Shown here piece after piece: positions 19,825 to 28,801 of a stretch of 64,000 bases of DNA. The notes under the pieces were generated by a model, which saw nothing but the letters and a program-made list of their open reading frames with translations, did no database searches and was not told the DNA's origin. The stretch is from an uncultured Lachnospiraceae bacterium. Its GTDB lineage: Bacteria > Bacillota > Clostridia > Lachnospirales > Lachnospiraceae. The stretch covers positions 1-64,000 of the forward strand of contig CANOKL010000016.1 in assembly GCA_947566645.1 (NCBI GenBank), given 5' to 3'. The translations under genes and the position numbers were made by a program. Position 1 is the stretch's first letter; each line of letters starts with the position of its first letter.

Positions 19825-21375
19825 ATGGCAGAAAAGTATAAATGCAGGGAGGACGTATTTCTCCATGCAGAGAAGATCAGCAAGATTTATCCCGGAACAA
19901 AGGCGCTTGACGAGGTTTCCTTTGACCTCCTTAAGGGGAAGGTCAATGTCCTGATCGGCGAGAACGGTGCGGGTAAGTCTACGCTTATGAAGATGATTGC
20001 CGGTATTGAGCAGCCCAGCGAGGGCACGATGTATATCGGTGAGGAGGAAGTATATTTTAAGAATACAACGGAAGCCAGGAAGCACGGAATCGGTATTATC
20101 CACCAGGAGCTGAGCCTGTTCCCGAACTTGAATGTATATCAGAACATTTTCATGGGAAGCGAGAAGACAAAGGGGTTTGTGCTTGATAACAAGCAGCATA
20201 TCGAGGCAGCAAAAAAGGTGCTGGAGCGGCTGGAGCATCCCATTGATCCAGGTACACAGGTCGGAGAACTCCGTGTAGGGCAGCAGCAGATGATTGAGAT
20301 CGCGCGGAACCTGGTAGCAGATGACCTGAAGGTTCTGATCATGGATGAGCCGACTTCATCCTTAAGCCAGCAGGAGGTAAATGTCCTCTTTAAGATTATG
20401 AGGGAGCTTACCGCCCAGGGGATTTCCATTGTATATATCTCACACCGTCTGGAAGAGATTATGCAGATCGGGGACCATGTGACGATCTTACGTGACGGGA
20501 AATATGTGGCGGACGCGGATGTGAAGGATATTGACGTTCCGTGGATCGTGCATCAGATGACAGGAGACGCCAAGGCCTATCCGAAGCGTGACCGTGAGGT
20601 GGACTGGAATAAGGTGGAAAATGTGCTTGAAGTAAAGGATCTCTGTCTTCCCAAGGCAGGCGGCGGCTATCTGGTAGACCATGTGAATTTCGAGCTGAAA
20701 AAGGGAGAGGTTCTGGGAATCTACGGTCTTATGGGCGCGGGACGTTCCGAGATCTTTGAATGTATCATGGGACTTCACCCAGAGCACACCGGAGAGATTT
20801 ACCTGGAGGGTGAGAAGCTTGACATCTCCACCATCTCGAAGCAGATCGACAAAGGCTTTGCGCTGATTCCTGAGGACCGTCAGGCACAGGGGCTGGTTCA
20901 GACACTGGATATTGAGAAGAACTGCTCCCTGTCGGCTATGAAGACCTATAAGAAGGGACCGCTTCTTGATTCGAAGCTGGAAGGCGAGAAGGTAGACCAG
21001 CAGATTAAGGATATCCACATTAAGGTGGCGGACAAGAAGCTGCCGATTCTCTCTCTGTCAGGTGGAAACCAGCAGAAGGTAGTTATTGGGAAGGGCATCC
21101 TTACAGAGCCGAAGATCCTTCTTATGGATGAGCCGAGCCGTGGTATTGACATCGGCGCTAAGACAGAGGTATTCGAGATTATTAACAAATATGCGGAGGA
21201 AGGTCTCTCTATTATCGTAATATCCTCAGAGCTCCAGGAGATCGTAGCGATTGCGGACAGGGTCATAGTCCTTTCAAATGGAATCAAGACCGGAGAATTT
21301 TACGGAGATGAGATACAGGAAGACACATTAGTACTGGCTTCGTACAAAGGCCATCATACGGAAAAGGAGAGTTAA
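19825..21375 (+). CDS. Ribose-type sugar ABC transporter ATP-binding protein
   Basis: 516 residues with two ABC ATPase domains as in RbsA/MglA. Domain 1 has Walker A GENGAGKST (about residue 47), signature-like LRVGQQQMIEIARN and Walker B VLIMDEPTSSLS. Domain 2 has a degenerate P-loop GLMGAGRSE (about 302), a good LSGGNQQKVVIGKGI signature and LLMDEPSRGIDIG. This asymmetry is normal in the family. It energises uptake by the permease encoded 3 bases downstream, with the lipoproteins at 17794 and 19173 as partners. Its ATG follows the DUF2291 stop by 10 bases with AGGAGG between. Confidence 0.95.
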   Translation: MAEKYKCREDVFLHAEKISKIYPGTKALDEVSFDLLKGKVNVLIGENGAGKSTLMKMIAGIEQPSEGTMYIGEEEVYFKNTTEARKHGIGIIHQELSLFPNLNVYQNIFMGSEKTKGFVLDNKQHIEAAKKVLERLEHPIDPGTQVGELRVGQQQMIEIARNLVADDLKVLIMDEPTSSLSQQEVNVLFKIMRELTAQGISIVYISHRLEEIMQIGDHVTILRDGKYVADADVKDIDVPWIVHQMTGDAKAYPKRDREVDWNKVENVLEVKDLCLPKAGGGYLVDHVNFELKKGEVLGIYGLMGAGRSEIFECIMGLHPEHTGEIYLEGEKLDISTISKQIDKGFALIPEDRQAQGLVQTLDIEKNCSLSAMKTYKKGPLLDSKLEGEKVDQQIKDIHIKVADKKLPILSLSGGNQQKVVIGKGILTEPKILLMDEPSRGIDIGAKTEVFEIINKYAEEGLSIIVISSELQEIVAIADRVIVLSNGIKTGEFYGDEIQEDTLVLASYKGHHTEKES

Positions 21376-21377
21376 TT

Positions 21378-22433
21378 ATGGCGGGAACAAAGAAATCAGG
21401 CAACAATAATCAGTTGCTGATGACCCTGTTGAAGGGAAGAACATTTATCGTATTAATTATATTATTTATATTTTTCAGTATCACTGCGAACAATTTCCTG
21501 ACGGCGGGCGCGCTTCTTTCCATCGCAAAGCACGTTGCCCTCTACGGAATCCTGGCAGTGGGGATGACCTATGTCATCATTACCGGAGGGATTGACCTCT
21601 CGGTAGGCTCTGTTGCGGGCCTTGCGGGAATGATCGCCGGAGGATTTATTGAACAGGGGCTTACCCTTAAGATGTTTGGCGTTACAGTGTATTTCAGCGT
21701 GCCGCTGTTAGTGCTGATCACGGTTCTGTTAGGCGGACTTATGGGTATGCTCAACGGCCTCATTATTACAAAATTCAACGTGGCTCCGTTCATCGCTACA
21801 CTGGGTACGATGTATATCTGGAGAGGTCTTGCAAATATCCGCTCCAATGGTGCTACATTCTCCCAGCTTGCAGGACACGAGGGACTTGGAAATACTGGAT
21901 TTAACTTCTTCGGAAGCAACCTGGGCGGAACGAGTATTCCGGTAGGTGTTGTGATTATGGCAATTATTGCGGTTCTTGCAGGTATTGTTCTTAAGAAGAC
22001 GCCTTTTGGATGGCATGTTCTTTCCATCGGCGGAAATGAGAAGGCTTCCAAGCTTTCTGGTATTAAGGTTGACCGCGTGAAGATCTGGGTATATGCTTTT
22101 TCCGGATTCTGTGCGGCTGTAGTAGGTATTATCGCTACATCCCAGCTTGTAGCTGCTCATCCGGCAACTGGTGAATCCTGGGAAATGAATGCAATCGCAT
22201 CTTCCGTTCTTGGCGGAACGTCTATGGCGGGCGGTGTTGGTAATATCGGCGGAACAATCGTCGGCGCGTTTGTAATCGGTGTAATTAATGATGGTATGAC
22301 AATGTGCGGCGTAACGGAATTCTGGCAGCAGATTATCAGGGGACTTGTAATCATCGTGGCAGTAATCATTGACCAGTTCCAGAGAAACCTGCAGGCAAAA
22401 ATGGCACTACAGGCAAGAAACGAAAATAAATAA
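21378..22433 (+). CDS. Ribose-type sugar ABC transporter permease
   Basis: 351 residues, highly hydrophobic, with about eight to ten transmembrane helices and the RbsC-family motifs ITGGIDLSVGSVAGLAGM (about residues 74-91) and the cytoplasmic loop GGNEKASKLSGI that contacts the ATPase. It forms the membrane channel of the importer with the products of 17794-21375. Start ATG 21378 follows the ATPase stop by two bases with AAAAGGAG upstream. It is the last gene before a long inverted repeat. Confidence 0.95.
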   Translation: MAGTKKSGNNNQLLMTLLKGRTFIVLIILFIFFSITANNFLTAGALLSIAKHVALYGILAVGMTYVIITGGIDLSVGSVAGLAGMIAGGFIEQGLTLKMFGVTVYFSVPLLVLITVLLGGLMGMLNGLIITKFNVAPFIATLGTMYIWRGLANIRSNGATFSQLAGHEGLGNTGFNFFGSNLGGTSIPVGVVIMAIIAVLAGIVLKKTPFGWHVLSIGGNEKASKLSGIKVDRVKIWVYAFSGFCAAVVGIIATSQLVAAHPATGESWEMNAIASSVLGGTSMAGGVGNIGGTIVGAFVIGVINDGMTMCGVTEFWQQIIRGLVIIVAVIIDQFQRNLQAKMALQARNENK

Positions 22434-22439
22434 ATAAAT

Positions 22440-22952
22440 AATTGTTAGATCGGCGGCTGGGGGGATGGAAATCCCCCTGCGGGCTGCCACCCCGAAAAAA
22501 TTCAAGCCCTGAGTGGACTGGGCAACACTGCGGTGAACTAACCGCTAACTACAGCTAAGACGCTCAGGAGAGCCTTCGCGCCTAAGCTTCCGTAAGCGGT
22601 GGATTTCACCTCCGTTAAAAGCGCCCTTGAATGTCCTTTCAGGGCTTGATTTTTTTCGGGGCGGCAGCCCACAGGGAGATTTCCCGGCTGCGCGGATAGT
22701 AACAGGAGGGCGGAAGGGATGAGTGAAGGCGGAAGGGAGGAGGGCCCCTTTCCCTGCTTCCGGCGAGGACGGGTCTGGGTAGAGCCCAGCTTATGGGTCA
22801 AGGGACGGGTCCCTTGCGGGTTCTTAGGGCAGAGCCCTGAGCCTCCGGAGGACTTATGCCGGATCAAATCAATTAAAGTAATAGCATCAGAAGGAAAAAT
22901 GTTAGTATGTGTTGGGGCGGATTTGAAATTATGGAAAGAGGTGTATTATAAT
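22440..22952. repeat. Long inverted-repeat element and GC-rich structured leader before rbsD
   Basis: A 510-base gap without a convincing gene. Arms of about 52 bases at 22467-22518 and 22633-22684 are reverse complements with few mismatches (core GGGCTGCC-CCCCGAAAAAA and its complement), separated by about 115 bases that hold smaller hairpins such as GCGGT...ACCGC. A second GC-rich stretch (22700-22860) has stacked short inverted repeats. The element could be a MITE-like insertion, a terminator for the importer, or a structured leader of the next transcript. Confidence 0.75.
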
Positions 22953-23354
22953 ATGAAGAAACAGGGTATTATGAATAGGCAGCTGGCGGGGTTGATTGCC
23001 GGGCTGGGGCATATGGATGAGTTTATGATTGCGGATGGCGGGATGCCGGTTCCGAAGGGTGTGGAGATTGTGGATCTGGCGCTTTGTGGCGGGGTTCCGA
23101 CGTTTCGGCAGGTGATGGATGCGGTGCTGGATGAGGCTGTGGTGGAGTTTTATACGTTGGCGGATGAGATTGTGGAGAAGAATCCTGAGCTACTTTCTTA
23201 TATGGAAGGAAAGCTTGAGGGGGTTCCGTGTAAGATGGTGAGCCATGTGGAGCTTAAGAGGATGACCAGGGATGTGAAGTTTGTTATCAGGACTGGAGAG
23301 TTTACTCCGTATCCGAATGTGATTCTCCGCGCGGGTGTTGCATTTCCGGTATAG
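22953..23354 (+). CDS. rbsD: D-ribose pyranase
   Basis: A 133-residue RbsD/FucU family protein. It has the catalytic histidine region AGLGHMDEFMIADGGMPVP near residues 16-34 and the family C-terminus IRTGEFTPYPNVILRAGV. RbsD interconverts pyran and furan forms of D-ribose so that ribokinase can use it. The ATG at 22953 follows AGAGGTG and gives the usual family length; the upstream frame runs through the structured repeat and is not supported. It lies 35 bases before the ribokinase-like gene, supporting ribose (or a close analogue) as the pathway sugar. Confidence 0.93.
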   Translation: MKKQGIMNRQLAGLIAGLGHMDEFMIADGGMPVPKGVEIVDLALCGGVPTFRQVMDAVLDEAVVEFYTLADEIVEKNPELLSYMEGKLEGVPCKMVSHVELKRMTRDVKFVIRTGEFTPYPNVILRAGVAFPV

Positions 23355-23389
23355 CCCGGGTGATATTTAAACAGGAGGTGGATGGGTGA

Positions 23390-24274
23390 ATGAAGGTTTT
23401 GAATTTTGGGTCGCTGAATCTGGATTATGTGTATTCGGTTGATCATATGGTGAGGCCGGGGGAGACGCTGGCTTCTTCGGGGATGAATGTGTTTTGCGGC
23501 GGGAAGGGACTGAATCAGTCTATTGCGCTGGCGAAGGCAGGTGTGCCGGTGTATCATGCGGGGATGATCGGAGAGGAGGGCGGCATCCTTCTTGAGGCAT
23601 GTAAGGAAGGCGGAGTGAATGCGGAATTTATCCGTACGATTCCGGGGAAGTCCGGGCATACGATTATCCAGGTGGATAAGGACGGGCAGAACTGTATCCT
23701 GCTTTACGGCGGGGCGAACAGGAGTATTACGAAGGAGTATGTTGATGAGGTTCTGGGGAGTTTTGAGGAGGGGGATATTCTTCTGCTTCAGAATGAGGTG
23801 AATCTGCTGGATTATATCATTGACAGTGCGTATGAGAGGGGGATGACGGTGATCCTGAATCCTTCACCTTATGACAGCGCGCTGGATGCGTGTGATTTTG
23901 GTAAGGTGTCCATGTTCCTGTTAAATGAGGTGGAGGGAGCCCAGGTGACTGGTGAAGAGGATCCTGAAAAGATTCTGGAGAAACTGAAAACGCTCTATCC
24001 GGATACAAAGGTTGTTCTGACCCTGGGCGGAAACGGGTCTGTTTATCAGTATAAGGATGAGCAGTACCGTCAGGGAATCTATAAGGTGAAGGCAGTGGAT
24101 ACGACGGCGGCTGGGGATACGTTTACCGGATATTTTATTTCCTCTGTGATTGATGATATGCCGGTGCCGGAGGGACTTAGGCTTGCGGCGAAGGCTTCTG
24201 CCATTGCTGTGTCAAGAGAGGGGGCGACGGCTTCCATCCCGCTCCGGGAGGAAGTGCTGGGATGGAAGGAGTAG
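23390..24274 (+). CDS. rbsK: PfkB family carbohydrate kinase, ribokinase-like
   Basis: 294 residues with the PfkB/ribokinase fold: N-terminal GSLNLDYVYSVD, substrate-binding GGKGLNQSIALAKAG (about residues 37-51), and the ATP/catalytic motif AVDTTAAGDTFTGYF (about 226-240) with the catalytic Asp in AAGDT. It phosphorylates a sugar, most likely ribose at O5, in the cytoplasm after import. The ATG follows ACAGGAGGTGG. Its stop is 4 bases before the FGGY kinase start. The gene symbol is the best guess by context; specificity within PfkB kinases is hard to tell from sequence. Confidence 0.82.
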   Translation: MKVLNFGSLNLDYVYSVDHMVRPGETLASSGMNVFCGGKGLNQSIALAKAGVPVYHAGMIGEEGGILLEACKEGGVNAEFIRTIPGKSGHTIIQVDKDGQNCILLYGGANRSITKEYVDEVLGSFEEGDILLLQNEVNLLDYIIDSAYERGMTVILNPSPYDSALDACDFGKVSMFLLNEVEGAQVTGEEDPEKILEKLKTLYPDTKVVLTLGGNGSVYQYKDEQYRQGIYKVKAVDTTAAGDTFTGYFISSVIDDMPVPEGLRLAAKASAIAVSREGATASIPLREEVLGWKE

Positions 24275-24278
24275 AGTG

Positions 24279-25748
24279 ATGGAGAAAAAATATATTATTA
24301 GTATAGACCAGAGTACGCAGGGAACTAAGGCGCTGCTTTTTGATGAGAGTGGGAGTCTGATCCGGCGTACGGATAAGGCCCATGAGCAGATGATTAATGA
24401 AAAGGGATGGGTGTCGCATAATCCGGCTGAGATATATGAGAATGTGGTTGAGGTGGTAAGGAAGCTTACGGAGGATATTGACAGGACGCTGGTTGCAGGT
24501 ATCGGGATCAGTAATCAGCGGGAGACATCTCTTGCATGGGACAGGAAGACCGGAGAGGCTGCCAGCAATGCGATCGTGTGGCAGTGTGCCCGTGCGGTGG
24601 AGATCTGTGAACGGATTGAGAAGCTGGGAGAAGCGGAGAACATTAGAAAGAAGACGGGGATGAATCTTTCACCCTATTTTCCGGCATCCAAGATCGCATG
24701 GATCCTGGAAAATGTGGAGGGAGCGAAGGAGAAGGCGGACAAAGGGGAACTGTGCCACGGAACTGTGGACAGCTGGCTTGTGTTCCGGCTCACAAAGGGA
24801 AGATCCTATAAGACCGATTACTCCAATGCTTCCAGAACACAGCTTTTCAATATCTTTGAATTAAAGTGGGATGAGGAGATCTGCCGCATGTTCGGCATTG
24901 ACCCGGCAAATATGGCAGAGGTGTGTGATTCGGATTCGAACTTCGGAGAGACGGATATCGAAGGCGTGCTGCCGCACCCGGTTCCGATACACGGCGTTCT
25001 TGGAGATTCCCACGGTTCCCTCTTCGGACAGGGCTGTCTAAAAGAGGGCATGACAAAGGCAACCTTCGGGACAGGCTCCTCCATCATGATGAACATCGGC
25101 GAAAAACCAGTGCTGAGCACCCACGGCGTGGTGACATCCCTGGCATGGAGCATGAGCGGGAAGGTGAACTATGTACTGGAAGGGAATCTGAACTATACGG
25201 GAGCAGTAATCACATGGCTTAAGGACGATCTGAAGCTGATCAGCTCCCCAGGAGAGACAGAAGGGCTGGCCAGGGAAGCACTTAAGGACGATACCCTGTA
25301 TCTTATCCCGGCATTTTCCGGACTGGGCGCGCCATACTGGAACAGCCACGCATCCGCCGCGATCATCGGCATGACGCGGACAACCGGAAAGGCAGAGGTT
25401 GTGAGGGCAGGCGTGGAGTGCATCGCCTATCAGATCACAGACATTCTGAAGGCCATGAGTGAGGATGCAGGCGTAAAAGTTGAAGAACTCAGAGTTGACG
25501 GGGGGCCGACAAGGAACGCCTACCTGATGCAGTTCCAGAGCGATATCGCAGAAACAGTCGTCCAGGTACCTGATTCTGAAGAACTGTCCGGAATCGGACC
25601 GGCATATGCCGCAGGCCTGAAGCTTGGCATCTGGGATGAAAGCATCTTCGAAAAACTGAACCGCAGGAAATACACTCCCGAAATGGACGGAGAACGCCGC
25701 GAAGAAAAATACGCGGGGTGGAAAGCCGCTGTGGGCAGGATTTTATAA
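24279..25748 (+). CDS. FGGY family carbohydrate kinase
   Basis: 489 residues with both FGGY kinase domains: N-terminal phosphate-binding SIDQSTQGTKALLFD (about residues 6-20) and NQRETSLAWDRKTG, and a C-terminal ATP domain with TFGTGSSIMMNIG and ELRVDGGPTRNAYLMQFQ. Many features recall glycerol kinase (NQRET, VDGGPT), but in this operon it may phosphorylate a ketose or polyol. The ATG at 24279 is chosen because the conserved N-terminus begins there and GGAAGGAG lies upstream; the longer frame starting at 24150 overlaps the ribokinase gene. It ends the sugar cluster. Confidence 0.9.
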   Translation: MEKKYIISIDQSTQGTKALLFDESGSLIRRTDKAHEQMINEKGWVSHNPAEIYENVVEVVRKLTEDIDRTLVAGIGISNQRETSLAWDRKTGEAASNAIVWQCARAVEICERIEKLGEAENIRKKTGMNLSPYFPASKIAWILENVEGAKEKADKGELCHGTVDSWLVFRLTKGRSYKTDYSNASRTQLFNIFELKWDEEICRMFGIDPANMAEVCDSDSNFGETDIEGVLPHPVPIHGVLGDSHGSLFGQGCLKEGMTKATFGTGSSIMMNIGEKPVLSTHGVVTSLAWSMSGKVNYVLEGNLNYTGAVITWLKDDLKLISSPGETEGLAREALKDDTLYLIPAFSGLGAPYWNSHASAAIIGMTRTTGKAEVVRAGVECIAYQITDILKAMSEDAGVKVEELRVDGGPTRNAYLMQFQSDIAETVVQVPDSEELSGIGPAYAAGLKLGIWDESIFEKLNRRKYTPEMDGERREEKYAGWKAAVGRIL

Positions 25749-25771
25749 AATTTGGGACAGGTCATTTTCAA

Positions 25772-25807
25772 TTTGGGACGGGGTATTTTTAAAAATACCC
25801 CGTCCCC
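25772..25807. repeat. Palindromic GGGGACGGGG element, copy 3
   Basis: A 36-bp palindrome (GGGACGGGGTA, T5A5 centre, TACCCCGTCCC) 23 bases after the FGGY kinase stop, with a partial related motif (TTTGGGACAGG) just before it. It fits a terminator-like or REP-like role at a gene 3' end. Confidence 0.88.
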
Positions 25808-25825
25808 GATTCGTCCCCGATTCCT

Positions 25826-25890
25826 ATTCTAACCACTTTCCTAATCGTTGTTGACAAGAATGGTTAGAATGGTTAGAATGTGGGTAGAAT
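25826..25890 (+). promoter_or_regulatory. Promoter with overlapping TGGTTAGAAT operators
   Basis: TTGACA (25851-25856) and TAGAAT (25874-25879) are 17 bases apart. TGGTTAGAAT occurs twice in tandem within the spacer and -10 (25861-25879), a variant TGGGTAGAAT follows at 25881-25890, and the inverted copy ATTCTAACCA is at 25826-25835. A repressor bound here would cover the promoter. The downstream protein has a C-terminal winged-helix region, so autoregulation is likely. Confidence 0.75.
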
Positions 25891-25908
25891 CTTTTAGGAG
25901 GTGATCGG

Positions 25909-27210
25909 ATGATTTATCAAGAAAGCGAAACCGTGGAATTGAAGTCTATTGTAGTGGATGACATCAAGAAAGAGATTATAGCGTTTGCAAATTGCGAAGG
26001 AGGGAAACTGTATATTGGTGTTCAGGATGACGGAACTGTGGTTGGTCTGGATGACCCGGATGGAGTGGCTTTGCAGATCAGTAATATGGTACGGGATGCA
26101 ATCAAGCCGGATTTGACGATGTTCCTGCATTATAAGACTTTGAATGAGGACGGAAAACAGATCATTGCTATTGACGTGCAGCAAGGAACGGAACGCCCAT
26201 ATTATATCTCAAAAAAAGGGCTGAGGCCGGAAGGTGTGTTTGTCCGTCAGGGGTATTCCTCTGTTCCGGCTACTAGCACTGCCATCCGGCGCATGATTAA
26301 AGAGACAGACGGAGATTATTTTGAAGAAATGCGGTCTTTGGAACAGGACTTAACCTTTGAGGCAGCGGAGAAGGAATTTTCCGAAAGGAATATCTTGTTT
26401 GGAGAGGCGCAGATGAAAACCTTAGGTATTATGACCCATGACGGTGTTTATACGAATTTAGGGTTATTGCTGTCTGACCAGTGTGTGCATACGATTAAAG
26501 CAGCGGTCTTTCAGGGAACTACCCAAAATGAATTTAAGGATCGGAAAGAGTTTTCCGGTTCCCTGTTCCGGCAGATGGATGAAGTATATGATTACATTGA
26601 CTTTCGGAATCAGACTCACTCTTCATTTCAAAAATTACGTCGGATCGACCAAAGAGACTATCCGGAAACCGCTGTTAGGGAGGCGCTAATGAATCTGCTT
26701 GTGCACCGCGAGTATTCTTTCCGTGCCAGCACATTTATTAGACTTTATACGGACCGGATTGAATTTACTTCGATAGGGGGTCTTGTAAGTGGAGTAACCT
26801 TAAAGGATGTTATGATGGGCATTTCCGTATGCCGGAATGTTAAGCTGGCGAATGTATTCTACCGCCTGGAACTGATTGAAGCTTATGGAACAGGAATTCT
26901 AAAGATTATGGAGGCTTATGCAGGAACCGGAAAGGAACCTGAAATTGAAACTTCTGACAATGCTTTTAAGATCATCCTCCCAAATCTGAACGCACCAGAA
27001 CCAGATGCCGCCCCTCCGAAAAACAGTGTGGAGGAGGATGCAGTAATTGCTTTGGCAAAGGAACAGGGGATCTTCACAAGAAAAGACGTGGAAAAAGCGC
27101 TGGGGATTAGCCAGACAACCTGCGGACGGTTATTGAGGCAGATGATTGGAACAGGGCAGATTGTCCAAGAAGGAAGGGGCAGAAATACGCATTATCGCCT
27201 TACGGAGTAA
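25909..27210 (+). CDS. AlbA_2/Schlafen-like ATP-binding transcriptional regulator
   Basis: 433 residues. The N-terminal AlbA_2 (Schlafen-like) domain (about 1-125) has ESETVELKSI and the NCEGGKLYIGVQDDG motif. A middle GHKL-type ATPase region (about 240-360) contains ETAVREALMNLLVHREY. A C-terminal winged helix (about 385-430) carries FTRKDVEKALGISQTTCGRL. Proteins of this class are common in gut Firmicutes, and some are predicted DNA-binding regulators; function is otherwise unknown. The ATG follows a near-perfect AGGAGGTGATC. The TGGTTAGAAT repeats over its own promoter suggest negative autoregulation. Monocistronic, with a clear terminator at 27226-27256. Confidence 0.85.
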   Translation: MIYQESETVELKSIVVDDIKKEIIAFANCEGGKLYIGVQDDGTVVGLDDPDGVALQISNMVRDAIKPDLTMFLHYKTLNEDGKQIIAIDVQQGTERPYYISKKGLRPEGVFVRQGYSSVPATSTAIRRMIKETDGDYFEEMRSLEQDLTFEAAEKEFSERNILFGEAQMKTLGIMTHDGVYTNLGLLLSDQCVHTIKAAVFQGTTQNEFKDRKEFSGSLFRQMDEVYDYIDFRNQTHSSFQKLRRIDQRDYPETAVREALMNLLVHREYSFRASTFIRLYTDRIEFTSIGGLVSGVTLKDVMMGISVCRNVKLANVFYRLELIEAYGTGILKIMEAYAGTGKEPEIETSDNAFKIILPNLNAPEPDAAPPKNSVEEDAVIALAKEQGIFTRKDVEKALGISQTTCGRLLRQMIGTGQIVQEGRGRNTHYRLTE

Positions 27211-27225
27211 GTAAGCGCATTTTAG

Positions 27226-27256
27226 AAAAACGAGGGCTTAATGACCCTCGTTTTTT
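27226..27256 (+). terminator. Rho-independent terminator
   Basis: AAAAACGAGGG, an eight-base loop and CCCTCGT ending in six T. It lies 16 bases past the AlbA_2 gene stop. Confidence 0.9.
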
Positions 27257-27589
27257 ATGGTGTGCCTGGTGGGCATACGTCCTAAGGGATGATAATAACA
27301 CTAGAATGACGGATGCAAAAGGGAGAAAGAAAGTGCGTGGCCGGGTGCGGCCAGTAATGTAAAAAAAGCTTCATATGTGTAAAATTTTGAATCTAAGAAG
27401 GGAATTGGTATAAAAAGCTAATTTTTTTGTGAGAATTTCCGATATATAAATAGTTGATATCCATGGGCAGCTGTGCGCTAAAGATAAGGGCAGCGCCCAG
27501 TTCTGGCTGACAGGAAGGAAATCTTCCAGCCTGACTGTGAAGAAAATCGTGCCGGGTAAAAGTAATGAGGAAAGTGTAGTGATGAGACC
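27257..27589. other. Intergenic region before the BTAD regulator
   Basis: About 330 bases with no gene. A hairpin CAGGAAGGAAATCTTCCAGCCTG sits near 27509-27531 and a GGCAGC...GCGCCC stem near 27468-27496. They may belong to the 5' leader of the regulator/cas6 transcript. Confidence 0.45.
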
Positions 27590-28801
27590 ATGAGGGAAAA
27601 TAATAAGGAGAATCACGTACTGAAGGTTCAGATGTTCGGGACCTTTACCATGAACTATGGCGGCAAGCCCCTGGTGATGAAAAGATCGCGCCGTAATAAT
27701 CAATTTACCAATCTGATGCAGGCCATGCTTTTTTACTCAGAGAAGGGTGTGGGAAGGGACTGGCTGGAAGACGTTGTCTTTGAGGACAGGGATGTTGAGA
27801 ACCGGCATAATTCCCTCCGGGTGCTGATCTATAAGGCGATTAAGAAGCTGAATGAACTGGGGCTTCCGGAAGCGAAGTACATTTCTCTGGAAGACGGGAT
27901 GTACCGCTGGACGCCGGAGATCAAGGTGGAGGTCGATGCCCTTGAATTTGACCGGATCTATCAGAGAGCGAAGACGGAAGAGGATCCGGGGGAGAGACTG
28001 GAATTATATCTGCAGGCCTGTTTTATGTACAGGGGAGAGTTTCTGGCGGATTATCCGGGAATCGTCTGGATTGGCTATGAATCAAAACGCTACCGGCAGG
28101 AATTCCATGATGCAGTTGCCCAGGCAGCGGCCCTTTTAAAAGAGCGGGAAGAATGGCGGCGTCTGGAAAAGCTGGGGAAATTTGCCGCTGTGGCAGCGCC
28201 ATTTTCAGACTGGGAAGTACTCACAATGGAAGCATACATGGAGACAGGACGGTTTGGAGAGGCCAGAAAGCTCTATGAGGATACAGCGGATTATTACCAG
28301 ATGGAGCAGGGAATCTATCCTTCGGCGAAAATGATGCAGGCAGTGGAGCGTCTGGGAAGCCGTATGATGCATTCCTATGAACTGCTGGATACGATACAGA
28401 AAAAGCTGACAGAGGAACCCGATGAGACGGGCCTGGGAGGCTACTACTGCAGCTTTCCGGTATTCCAGGGCATCTACCAGGTGGTAAGCCGTATTATGGA
28501 AAGAGGCGGCCAGGCAGTCTACCTGATGCTCTGTACACTGATAGACGGAAAGGGAAACCCAGTGGAAAAGGAAGAGAGGCTGGAGGAATTTTCAGATCAG
28601 CTCAGAGAAGCGATCTGTAAATCTGTCCGGCATGGAGATATTGTAAATCAGTTTGGACGCGGGCAGTATCTGGTTCTGCTTATCAATACTACCCGGGAAA
28701 ACTGTGAAATAGTGCAAAACCGGATTAACCGGAATTTTAATACAGGCTATCAGCGGGTTGGCGTAGATTATCATGTCAACTGCGTGGAATGCGAATGGTA
28801 A
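27590..28801 (+). CDS. BTAD (SARP-like) transcriptional regulator with degenerate GGDEF-like C-terminus
   Basis: 403 residues. An N-terminal winged helix of the OmpR/SARP type (VLKVQMFGTFTMNYGGKPL, about 9-27; HNSLRVLIYKAIKKL) is followed by a BTAD tetratricopeptide-like helical region (about 120-270). The C-terminal domain (about 290-395) ends RHGDIVNQFGRGQYLVLL, which resembles a GGDEF fold without the GGDEF motif, so it probably binds or senses rather than makes cyclic dinucleotides. The gene runs into cas6 with overlapping ends (stop 28799-28801, cas6 frame open from 28789), so the two are cotranscribed. A role in controlling the CRISPR locus is an inference from this coupling. Confidence 0.8.
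   Translation: MRENNKENHVLKVQMFGTFTMNYGGKPLVMKRSRRNNQFTNLMQAMLFYSEKGVGRDWLEDVVFEDRDVENRHNSLRVLIYKAIKKLNELGLPEAKYISLEDGMYRWTPEIKVEVDALEFDRIYQRAKTEEDPGERLELYLQACFMYRGEFLADYPGIVWIGYESKRYRQEFHDAVAQAAALLKEREEWRRLEKLGKFAAVAAPFSDWEVLTMEAYMETGRFGEARKLYEDTADYYQMEQGIYPSAKMMQAVERLGSRMMHSYELLDTIQKKLTEEPDETGLGGYYCSFPVFQGIYQVVSRIMERGGQAVYLMLCTLIDGKGNPVEKEERLEEFSDQLREAICKSVRHGDIVNQFGRGQYLVLLINTTRENCEIVQNRINRNFNTGYQRVGVDYHVNCVECEW

Noticed and set aside
22719..22952. N-terminal extension of ribose pyranase
   Set aside because: It runs through the GC-rich inverted repeats. RbsD has its usual length from the ATG at 22953.
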